Of a stretch of DNA of 64,000 bases, positions 11,092 through 20,334 are shown one piece after another. Numbering within the stretch: the stretch's first letter is position 1; the number at the start of each line of letters is the position of its first letter. Made by a program: the position numbers and the translations under genes. The notes under the pieces were generated by a model, which was not told the origin of the DNA, made no database searches, and worked only from the letters and a program-made list of their open reading frames with translations. This stretch comes from Mantamonas sphyraenae (lineage: Eukaryota; CRuMs; Mantamonadidae), in NCBI GenBank assembly GCA_026936335.1, contig JAPMXV010000058.1:62001-126000 (forward strand), read 5' to 3'.

Positions 11092-11976
11092 TGCGTTTGT
11101 GTGCCAGCTGTTGTGTTGATAGCTTGGCGTCATGTAGGGCGTGTCTGCGACAGGGCGACGCACGTTGGAGCGCCGCGAATCACTTGTGTTTCGCCTACTC
11201 GTGCTCTCACCCATCTCTTCCTCGTCATCGTAGCGTGGCCTATGCACGGGTGTGGGTGCATTCCACGACCCGCGCTGTTCTCTGCGTGCCTCCTGCTCCT
11301 GTTCGCTCCACGTAGTTGACAAACTGCTCGGTCGTCGCTCACCCCTGTCCCACATCCGCTCCTCCTCCCAACCACGCCCTCGTGGACGCTGATCACGTGA
11401 CGCATAGCTCTTTCCATGCACCTTGCTCCGTTCTCGCTGCTGAATGCGTCGCAGTGCCTCGTCGTTCACCGAAGGGCCTTGCGAAGGGGTCTCCATGCGC
11501 GCTCCACGCAGCTGCTTGCGCGACCGCCGCGCAAACGAGGCACTGTCCCCACCCTCCCGTGCTGCCTTTTCTTCCCTCTTTGCCTGTGCCAGAGCCTGCA
11601 GCCCCAGCTGCGACCCTCCGCTCGAACGCACTGCGCGACTTCCGCTCGAGATGAGCCCGCCTCGCTCGTTGTCCGCCCCGCCCATCAGTTCCACGGAGCC
11701 CGAAAACCCACGCGGCGCACTCGGGTTGCTCCCACTTGAAGACGACGACGACGACGACGACGATGCACCGCTGTTCAGCACTATGGAGCGCAACTCCTGC
11801 AGAAAGTCGTCTTTGAAAGGGGCGATCTCCACGCAGCGCGCTTTGAAGTCGTCAAACGACCGTGCGTTCTGTGCATACTGGATCACCGATCTGCTCAGAG
11901 CCCGGTTCTCCATTCCCAAGTTGAGTTCCCGTGCCACCAACACCGCCACACGCTCCACCAGGCCGCTATCACTCAT
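8183..11976 (-). CDS. DHX38: Pre-mRNA splicing DEAH-box helicase PRP16
   Basis: ATP-dependent RNA helicase that remodels the spliceosome between the first and second splicing steps. The product is about 1264 residues from ATG 11976, with no intron seen. The N-terminal half is Arg/Ser-rich with two long poly-Ser tracts. It is followed by the PRP16-type segment ([15 protein letters not shown], then [12 protein letters not shown]). Helicase motifs appear in order: GETGSGKTT (about 594), [12 protein letters not shown] (about 682), [14 protein letters not shown] and QRAGRAGR, then HA2 and OB-fold regions. One frame break occurs at a CCC run (10046-10048): the conserved segment [13 protein letters not shown] is intact but shifted, as if one base is missing. 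With that base restored the coding length is divisible by three. The start lies 51 bp from the divergent transporter start. Confidence 0.92.
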
Positions 11977-12027
11977 ACTTTCCTGACGGGTTGGGGCGTC
12001 CGGCGCGCGCGCCAGCAGTCCTTTCCC
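11977..12027. promoter_or_regulatory. 51-bp divergent promoter between PRP16 and the POT transporter
   Basis: The two ATGs face away from each other with 51 bp between them, so both upstream regions must share this sequence or extend into the opposite gene. It is GC-rich with a run of GCGC and no TATA-like element. The promoter assignment is inference from gene orientation only. Confidence 0.35.
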
Positions 12028-13476
12028 ATGCTCCCATTGGCCGTCTATCAGCTGTGTGCGTACATCACGCTACAGTCGGCTGCCTACTACGGTCTCTCCT
12101 CCATCCTCACCCTCTTCTTCCGGCTCTCCATGGGCAAGAGCGTCGAGGAGAGCTCCAGCCTCATCCACATCTTTGTCGGCATCACCTTCTTTTCCTCCAT
12201 CCTGGGTGGCGTCGTCGCCGACCGAGTTGGCAAGCAGGTCTCTATTCTGGCCTATCTCATCCTCTGGGTGGCCGGTTCCGTGACTCTGGTCGTGGCAGAG
12301 GCCGAAAAGTGGGGTGTCGTTGTGGTGCTCCTCTCTCTCCTTGCCATCGGCATGGGCAAGGGCATGCTCACGCCTATCAACTCGTCTCTGCTTGGCGACC
12401 AAACGGCACATTTGCCCGAGCACGTCATTAGCAGTGCCTTTTCCACCCTGTACCTGTCCCTGTGCCTTGGCAGCATGGCTTCGCGCCTCCTGACCCCTCT
12501 CGTCCGCTCCAGCTCGCCCGACAAGGCTCTGGGCGCCTTTATCGAATGCCTTGTGCTTGTTGCTGCTGCTCTCATTGTCTACCTGACCATCAGGTGGCCC
12601 AAGCCCAGCGCCACCGAGGCTCAGAGGGTTGCCAAGTACAGACACATCTCGGACAAGTGGGACCTGGGAACGGAGAAGCGCCAGCTGTGGAACGTAACCA
12701 TGCTCTTTCTGCCTCTCATTGTGTTCTGGGCTCTCTTCTTCCAGACGATGAGCACGTTTATCTTTCAGCTCGAGCTGATGGACCGCACCGTGTTTGCAAA
12801 CGTCACTGTCGACAGCGACCAGCTGCAGTGGCTACCATCCCTCCTCGACCTTCTCCTTATCCCTCTGTTTTCACGCGTCATCTATCCTGCCCTCACGCGC
12901 ATGGGGGTCAGCGTCACACCGCTCCGCAAAATGACCACGGGCATGTTTGTCATGGTGTGCGCCTTTGGCTGTGCCTGGCTCGTGCAGCGTGCCGTCGAGG
13001 CAAACCCTGCCATCCAACCTCTCAATGGAGGCAACACACACACGGGGGTCAGTCTCTACTGGCAGCTGCCACAGTATGTGTTGCTGTCCGTCAGTGAAGT
13101 CCTCGTTGCCATCACAGGTCTGGAGTTTGCCTACACAGAGACCTCGGTGCGCCTGAAAAGCACAGTGACAGCCATCTGGTACCTGCTCGTCGGCGTGGGC
13201 AACGTCGTTGTTGCAGGCTGCTCCACCATCTGCGGCCTGAAGTGTCAGATCGAGTTGTTCATCTTTCTCATGTTCCTCGCCACAGGTCTCTTTGCCGCCC
13301 TGGCCTTTCGCTACAAGCGCATCGACGGCTCTGAACAGGAGAGCTGGCTCAAGGGCAGCCTGCAGAGCACAACCAGCACCGACTTTGGGGAGGCCACGCA
13401 CAGCGGCGCTCTCTACGCCACCGTGGCAAACGTAGGCCAACCAGGCATCAATCCACAGGTATATTGGACACAGTGA
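12028..13476 (+). CDS. POT/PTR (SLC15-like) transporter with altered proton-coupling motif
   Basis: Integral membrane transporter of the proton-dependent oligopeptide family, 482 residues, about 12 hydrophobic segments. Family features are AYYGL in helix 1, then ILGGVVADRVGK, FWALFFQ in helix 7, and the C-terminal segment LPQYVLLSVSEV followed by TGLEFAYT (compare the corresponding region of PEPT1). The usual helix-1 signature ExxER, which lies before SYYG, is replaced: the three charged positions are I, Q and S. This predicts altered or absent proton coupling. The ATG lies 51 bp from the PRP16 start, and nothing upstream supports a longer N-terminus, although most family members have a few more residues there. 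The substrate cannot be judged from sequence. Confidence 0.82.
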   Translation: MLPLAVYQLCAYITLQSAAYYGLSSILTLFFRLSMGKSVEESSSLIHIFVGITFFSSILGGVVADRVGKQVSILAYLILWVAGSVTLVVAEAEKWGVVVVLLSLLAIGMGKGMLTPINSSLLGDQTAHLPEHVISSAFSTLYLSLCLGSMASRLLTPLVRSSSPDKALGAFIECLVLVAAALIVYLTIRWPKPSATEAQRVAKYRHISDKWDLGTEKRQLWNVTMLFLPLIVFWALFFQTMSTFIFQLELMDRTVFANVTVDSDQLQWLPSLLDLLLIPLFSRVIYPALTRMGVSVTPLRKMTTGMFVMVCAFGCAWLVQRAVEANPAIQPLNGGNTHTGVSLYWQLPQYVLLSVSEVLVAITGLEFAYTETSVRLKSTVTAIWYLLVGVGNVVVAGCSTICGLKCQIELFIFLMFLATGLFAALAFRYKRIDGSEQESWLKGSLQSTTSTDFGEATHSGALYATVANVGQPGINPQVYWTQ

Positions 13477-13573
13477 TATGATAAACAGGGGAGTGCATGT
13501 GTGTGGAGTTGGCCGTGTGCGAATCCATGGCCAACAATTCTCTCAGCTCTCTTTTTGCTGCGTCTTTGCAGGC

Positions 13574-14221
13574 ATGTCGCGCTCGTTCCTGGACGACAGC
13601 GACGACGGCGACGACGTGGAGGACGTCCTTACGGAGGAGGAAAAGGTTGAAGCACAGAAGGAAATCAACGCACGCATCCGTGAGCTGCTGCAGGCTCGGC
13701 AAGAGAAGCTGAACGCAAGCACTCTCCTCGAACGTTGGCGCACGGGCAGTGTTCGATCACCCTCATCATCATCATCAAGCTCATCTGTACAAAACACTCC
13801 ATACTCTCCATACTCAGGCTACAATTCCTCCAAGAACACCCTGCAGCCAGAGCGGGACCTCCGCCTGGAAGCCTCGCCGTCCCTTAGCTCGTACAGCCAG
13901 CTGCGCCACACCACCAAAACCACCACCACCACCAACATCAAGTCCAACTCAACCACACAGAAAAGCCATGGAAACGGCACAAGCCACGGCAAGGTCTACT
14001 CCCCACGCAGGCGGAGGCGGGAGAACGTCGACCTTTCCAGCAAGGTGGAACCGGATGTGTTCACCCGCCTGTATCTCCAAGGAAAGGCCAAGCGGGAGAA
14101 ACAGGCTCTGCAAACGGCAGAGGCCTCGCGGGAGCGGGAGGAGAACGCACGGCGGATCTCCAACACGGCCAGCTGGACACGAGTGTCCCACCGCGGCGCT
14201 TCCTCCAACAAAACACGTTGA
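13574..14221 (+). CDS. Hypothetical low-complexity charged protein
   Basis: 215 residues from the ATG at 13574 (MSRSFLDDSDDGDD). The frame is open further upstream, but without a better ATG, and TTTGCAG just before the chosen ATG could be an intron acceptor. The protein has an acidic start, a helical charged segment (EEEKVEAQKEINARIRELL), a Ser/Thr/Asn-rich middle, and a basic end with PDVFTRLYLQGKAKREK followed by a likely coiled coil. No enzymatic domain is visible. I do not recognise the family. Its stop is only 12 bp before the talin start codon. Confidence 0.6.
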   Translation: MSRSFLDDSDDGDDVEDVLTEEEKVEAQKEINARIRELLQARQEKLNASTLLERWRTGSVRSPSSSSSSSSVQNTPYSPYSGYNSSKNTLQPERDLRLEASPSLSSYSQLRHTTKTTTTTNIKSNSTTQKSHGNGTSHGKVYSPRRRRRENVDLSSKVEPDVFTRLYLQGKAKREKQALQTAEASREREENARRISNTASWTRVSHRGASSNKTR

Positions 14222-14233
14222 CCCAGACCCACC

Positions 14234-17200
14234 ATGGTGCGTGTTGATCGTCATTGTCCCGTCTTGTCTTTGCAAATGCCCCATGGATTCGAGTATGTCG
14301 CTCACACCTTCCGCACGGCCGTGGTTTCTCCGACGCCCCCGCAGTCAAACGTCCGCCTCAAGGTCTTTATTTCCAAGACCGAGCAAGTCAAGACTCTGCA
14401 GTTTGAACTGCTGGACACAATCGGGGATGTGATCTCCACCGTGCAGCAAAAGGTGCCCAACGTGGGCGGTTCCGACCACGGCATCTTCCTGCCGGGCGAC
14501 GACGGCGCTGCCGGCAAGTGGCTCAAGGAGGAAAAGACCATCCAATTCTACGACCTCAAGATGAACGACACGGTCGAGTACCGCAAGAAGCATGCGCTCA
14601 TCAAGATCAAGCTGCTCGACGAGAGTCAGGTGCGTCTGCCAGCCTACCTCAGTCTCCGCGGTGCCCATTTTTCACGGCTCTGCCCGTTTGGCCCTTCTTC
14701 CGCCCTCATCCTGACCCCGTGCTCCCATTGCCCGCTTCTTCTCAGAAATCGATCATGGCCGACTTTTCGCTCCCTGTCGCAGACATTGTTGTGGTGAGTT
14801 GTCTCCACAGTGTCCACGCGGTTTTGGCGAGTGCCTTCCAAGCCAACCTTGTTGGGTGAAAAGACCCTCCCACAGCCCAACTCTCCACGCCCCCACGTCC
14901 CCTATTCCCGCTCCACAGCCTCGCCATGCACACACGCACATTATCTTTTGCCCTTGTGTGCCTCTCCTTTGCCCTCCCCTCTCACTGGTCTCATGTCTCT
15001 GCCGTCACGCTCACGGTGTCACCAACTCCCTCAAACCAAATCCCTTTCTTTCTTCGCAGCAAATTGCCGACAAGTACAATGTCAACAACCCGGAAGAATA
15101 CGGCCTCAAGGGAGTCGACTCTGCCGATCGTACGTTTCCTCATGCACCTGCGTCCTGTCCATAGCCCTCGTGCCCACGGTGTCCTCAACACAGACGCGTG
15201 ACCTGTGCGCGAGAAATCGCCTCGCTCATTTTCCTCTTCTCGTCTCCTGCTGCTGACAAACGCCTCTCCTCCACACCCCCCAACACGCTCAAACAGAGGA
15301 CTGGCTCAACGGCGACTCGTCGCTGCATGAGCAAGGCGTGGATGAGGGCGACGTCGTGCTCTTCAAGAAGCGCTTCTACTACTCCGACCACAACATCGAC
15401 AAGTCGGACCCTGTGCAGCTGCATCTCACCTACTCTCAAGCTGTGCTTCAGATCCTCAACGACGAGCACCCCACCACTCAGGAGGAGGCCATCAACTTTG
15501 CTGCGCTGCAGATGCAGATCCAGTACGGCAACCACAACCCGCAGAAGCACAAGTCGGGCTTTATCAAGCTCAAGGACTTTGTGCCCAAGAAGTGGCAAAA
15601 GACCAAAAACGTGGAGAAGCGCATCTACAACGAACACAAGAAGCTCGTCGGACTCAGCGAGATCAACTCCAAGTTCCGCTACCTGCAGCTCATGCGCAAC
15701 CTCAAGACCTTTGGTGTCACCCAGTTCTTTGTCAAAGAACCAATCAAGGGGTCCAAGAAGAAGTTCAACAACATCATCATCGGTATCACCCGCGACGCTC
15801 TGCTGCGCCTCGACCCCAATACGCGCGAGGTCCTGGACCAGTATCCGCTGACCACCCTCAAGCGCTGGGCCGCACAGGGCGGTTCCAAGATGGTGTTTGA
15901 CTTTGGCGAGTACCGCTCCGAGTACTACGAGGTCATGACCACAGAGGGCGACGCCATGAGTTCCCTCATTGCAGGCTACATCGACATCATCCTCCAGCGC
16001 CGTGGCCGTGAGGGCAAGAAAAAGTCAAACCTCGACGACGACGAGATGATTGCCGAGGAGGAGACTGTCATGCCCTCGGGAGGCCACGCCATCACAACCA
16101 GCGCAGGCTCGTCAGCCTATGCCGGCCAGAGTGCAGAGTACGTCGGCCCCAGCAAGTCGGGCGTGGTCTCCATGTCGGGTGGCATGCAAGGCCAGGTGGC
16201 ACAGGGCTCCATGGGTTCTGTGGCGCAGGTTGCAGCCTCCTCCAGCACTGCCTCGTCGTCGGGAGCCCAGCAGGCTGCCAGCGCCTGGCGTGCCATTGCC
16301 CAGAGCTCCGACCTCGAGCGCAGCGTGCGCACAGTCACCTCTCTGGGCTCGGACATCGGTTCGTTCATCCCTGGCTCGGGCCAGCGCGACCTGGACCAGA
16401 GCTTCGACCAAATCACAAAGGCTGCGGGTGACCTGGCTGCCTCGGCCTCGGGCGAGAACGCAGCACGCATGGAGGCTGCCGCCCAGGTTCTGTCCAAGTG
16501 GAAGGTGGGATGCAACCCGCAGACGGCGCAGGCGCAGCTCAACGCATCCGCCAAAGCAGTGGCAGCAGCCACCACCTCGCTTGTGGGACAAGCCACAAGC
16601 GCCAACCCAGACTCGGCTGTGCTGTTGGCCTCGTGCCAGGCAGTGGCAGCAGCCACCGCTCAGCTTGTGGCAGCCTGCAAGGGCGCCGCAGCAGCAACCA
16701 AGGGCGTGGACAACACGGTGATGATCCAAGCCGCAGACGCGCTCGCTGGTGCCACCGCACAGCTGGTGGCCGCGTGCCAGGCCCAAGTGGCCGCTGCAGC
16801 CATGGGACAGGATCCCACAGCAGCCAAGGCCCAGCTGGTGGCCGCGGCCAAGGCCATCGGAGGAGCAACCACACAGCTGCTCGCCGCAGCCGCCAGGTCC
16901 TTTGAGACGATGGGCGCATCGGGAGGCAGGGCGTCGCAGAGCAACGCCGCAGCCGAGAAGCTGGCCAAGGACCTGTTGGAGGCAGGCAAGCTGGTGATGG
17001 AACAGTTCCAGCAACTGCTGAACACGGCGGCCGCCATTTCCGAGTCCACCGACGACGAGGGCAAGGATGTGATCACCAAGGCCTGCACAGAAGGCGCCAC
17101 CAGCGGCGTGGAACTTGTGGAAGCACTCAAGCGCATCACAGATCTGGTGGTGAGCGACGAGGCCGGCGAGGAACATCAAATCGAGCTGACCAACGCCGCC

Positions 17201-20200
17201 AAGGGCGTGAGCAAGAGCACCACGGGCGTGGTGGCATCGATCAAAGCCACAGCCGCACAAGCAGGCACGCTGGACGCAGGCCTGGCACAGCAGTTGGCTG
17301 CGTCTGCAAAGGCGGTGGCCGAGCAGATCAGCAACCTGTGTGCCCTTGCTGGCGACGTGGGCACCACGGGCACGTCGACGACAGAGAAGCTGCGCACCGA
17401 GTTCCAGGCCTCGTTGGCGGTGATTGAAGAGGTGGCGGACAGCATTGTGGAGTTTGGCATTGCGCCTCAGTCTGTGCTGGGCCACGCCAAGCAGATTGCA
17501 GCCGCGTCGACCAAGATGGTCAACGTGGCGCGCCAGACAGGCAACGACACAAACAACGAGCACCTGAAGAACGAACTGTTGGACCTGGCACAGGCCCTGG
17601 CCGACCAGACGGCGACCATGGTGCGTGCAGTCAAGGCTGTGGCCACGCAGGGCAGCACCGACACAAACGAGTATGCAGCCGCACACGGCGAGCTCAAAGA
17701 GACGGTGGCCGAGCTGGGGCAGGCAGCCAAGCAGCTGTTGGGCGCAGTGGACCACGCCGACCTGGTGGAGGCAGCCAAGACGTATGCCACCACACACACG
17801 CAGTTGATTTCGTCGGCCAAGAACGCGGCAGGCACAGCTAGTGCCGATTCGCAAAAGGCATTGGTGGGCGCAGCCAAGCCTGCAGCCCTGGCCATGACGG
17901 ACATGGTGAGTGCAAGCAAGGCGTACGAGGTGCAATCGATCCTGAACGGGTGTGCCAACGCAGCCGAGACGAGCGAGGCGCTGGTGCAGGCGTGTGTGGC
18001 GGTGAGCAACACCACAAGCGACGCAAGTGCTCGCCAGCTGCTGCTGCAGGCGGTGGACAACGCGGTGGAAGCCATGCGTGTGCTGAGCGAGCTCGCAGAC
18101 GAGATCAACACAAACACCAGCCTGACCGAGGCCGAACTGACTGAAATCTACGACCTGGCCAAGACCATGGGCACAGACATCATGTCGCTGGTCTACGCGG
18201 CCAACCAGAACGAAAGCGAGTTTGTGTCTGCGGCGAGGCAGGCTGCACAGAACGCGTCGCTGCTGTCGGGCGCCATCAGCCAGGCCTCGACCAAGGTGTC
18301 GGACGACACAATGCGTGAGGCGCTGATGGACGCCGCACGTGCGCTTGCTGGCGTGCTGCAGGATTTGGTGGTGGCAGGCCAGGAAGTGCTGGCGGACCCG
18401 GAGGACACCGAGGCCATGGAAGACATGGCGGAGATTGCAAAGATGGGCGGCAACTCGGTGCTGACCATTCTGGACAACATCCGCGACGCGTTCCCGGAAT
18501 CGTCGCCGAATCTGAACGACGAGAGTGCCATGGCGGCCATCCTGGCGGCGACGGAGGCCGGCTCGTCCACAGAGCAGTGCCCGAGCGAGATTGCGCATGC
18601 GGCACAGAAGCTGACGCGTGCAGTGTGCCAAAGTGTGCTGGACAGCAGGAAGGGCCAGACTGTGATGGTGGAGCACGCGCGCGAGGTGAGCGCAGCAGCC
18701 AAGAATCTGATGAGCCAGGCCAACGAGCTGGCCGAGGCGCTGAGCGACCAAATCCTGTCGCAGCAGCTGACAGATGCCACACAGAGCATCACGGCAGCAA
18801 ACACAGCCTTTATCAACAACATCCGCGGCAACCTGAAGGACCCCGTGGCCAACGAGCGCTTCAACGTGGGCGCCCAGGCGCTGGCCAACGCGGCCGCCGA
18901 GGTGGTTGTGGCTGCCTCCATTGCCGCGGGTGATCCCACGCCCGACGCTGACGTGCAGAAGAAGATGCGTGCGGTGGCGATGGCGGTGGAGTACATGCGC
19001 GAGGCAGTCGCAAGCGGCGTCCAGTCGCAAATTGTGGAGGCCAGCAAGGGACTGGCCGAGGCGTGCACGGCGCTGAACGGCAGCTGTGCCAAGCTGGCAG
19101 GCAACACAAAGTCATCGGAGCTGCAGGAGGCGCTGCTGGCGGTGGCCAAGTCGGTGATGGCGGCGACGGCAGGTATCATCCAGAGCCTGAAGGGCGACCT
19201 GTCTTCGGAGGAGGGCCAGGCGGCAGCCCAGGCGGCGATTGACAACCTGGACGCTGTGTTGGACGAGCTGCTGACCAAGACATCGGAGTGCACAAACGAC
19301 ATCCTGGACCACGAGGCAAACAACATCGACGACCCCGTGGAGCGCGAGCTGCAGGCAGCAGCACGCAACATCGACGCCATGATGGCCTCGTTGTCGGAGA
19401 TCCAGCAGAAGGCCAAAACGGTGGAGACCAAGTTTACACTGGAGGAGAAGAAGCTGGCGGAGGAGATTGTGGAGTGTGCCAAGTCGATTGCAGGTGCAAC
19501 AGGCCAGCTGATGCGTGCTGCCAAGGACTCGCAGCACGAACTGAACGCACTGCACAAGGCGGCACCCAACGCGTCGACGTACCTGCAGGACCCGTCGCTG
19601 AAGGAGGGACTTGTGGGCGCGGCCAAGAGCGTGGCCGGAGCCATCGACCTGCTGGTGAACAGTGCCAACGAGCAGGCGATGGGCACGGCGTGCGAGGAGA
19701 AGCTGATTGCGTGTGCAAAGGGCGTGACGTCGAGCACGGCGGATCTGGTGTATGCTTCGCGTGCCAAGTGCAAGGCGGGCAGTGCAAACCAGCAGAAGCT
19801 GGACACGGCAGCCAAGCAGGTGGCAGCTACGACGCAGGAAATGGTCAAGACGGCCAAGGCGGCACGCGAGGCACACCCTGCAGAGGTGGAAGAGGTGGAG
19901 ACGGCCAAGTACAAGAACTCGCAAGTAGCAGAGATGGAGGCGCAGATGGAGGTGTTGCGTCTGGAGAAGCAGCTGGAGGAGGCGCGCAAGAAGCAACTGA
20001 ACATGCGCAAGGCCAAGTATGCCAACGCCGGCAAGGCGCAGGCTCAGGCTCAGGCACAGAGCGGAGGAAGCAGCAGCAGTGGCAGCAGCAGCAGCGGCGC
20101 GTCAGCCCAGCCTGCCAAGCAGTTTGTGCCGCAGGTGCAGCAGGAGAGCAGCAGCAGCGGTGGAGGCGGTGGAGGAGGCGGTGATGGGTGTGGCGAGTGC

Positions 20201-20269
20201 GGATGCACCAACTTTGAAGCGCATCCGTTCAAGACGCACCAGTGCAGGAACTGCTTCCACACGCATTGA
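14234..20269 (+). CDS. TLN: Talin (FERM, rod, I/LWEQ; Cys/His-rich tail)
   Basis: Actin-binding adhesion protein, about 1792 residues. Proposed exons: 14234-14236 (ATG only), 14345-14629, 14746-14793, 15060-15129 and 15297-20269; donors are GTGCGT, GTGCGT, GTGAGT and GTACGT, and all phases agree. Residues 1-95 form the F0 domain (SDHGIFLPGDD, IQFYDLKMNDTVEYRKKH). The FERM domain runs to about 375 (FYYSDHNIDKSDPVQLHL, then NPQKHKSGFIKLKDF). An alanine-rich helical-bundle rod follows, then an I/LWEQ (THATCH) actin-binding region at about 1480-1665. There is no villin headpiece. Instead a Gly/Ser-rich linker leads to a Cys/His cluster at about 1767-1792 (CGECGC, CRNCFHTH) that could bind zinc. 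The length is well short of the roughly 2500 residues usual in animal and Dictyostelium talins, so some rod bundles are absent. Confidence 0.93.
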
Positions 20270-20334
20270 GAGGGAGATTTTGAAGGAAATGAACGAAGAA
20301 CATGTGATCATTGACCGATTGAGTGTGCGCGCAC

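Noticed and set aside
16112-19030. Long minus-strand open frame opposite the talin rod
   Set aside because: An antisense shadow of the Ala-rich talin coding sequence, with no recognisable domains.
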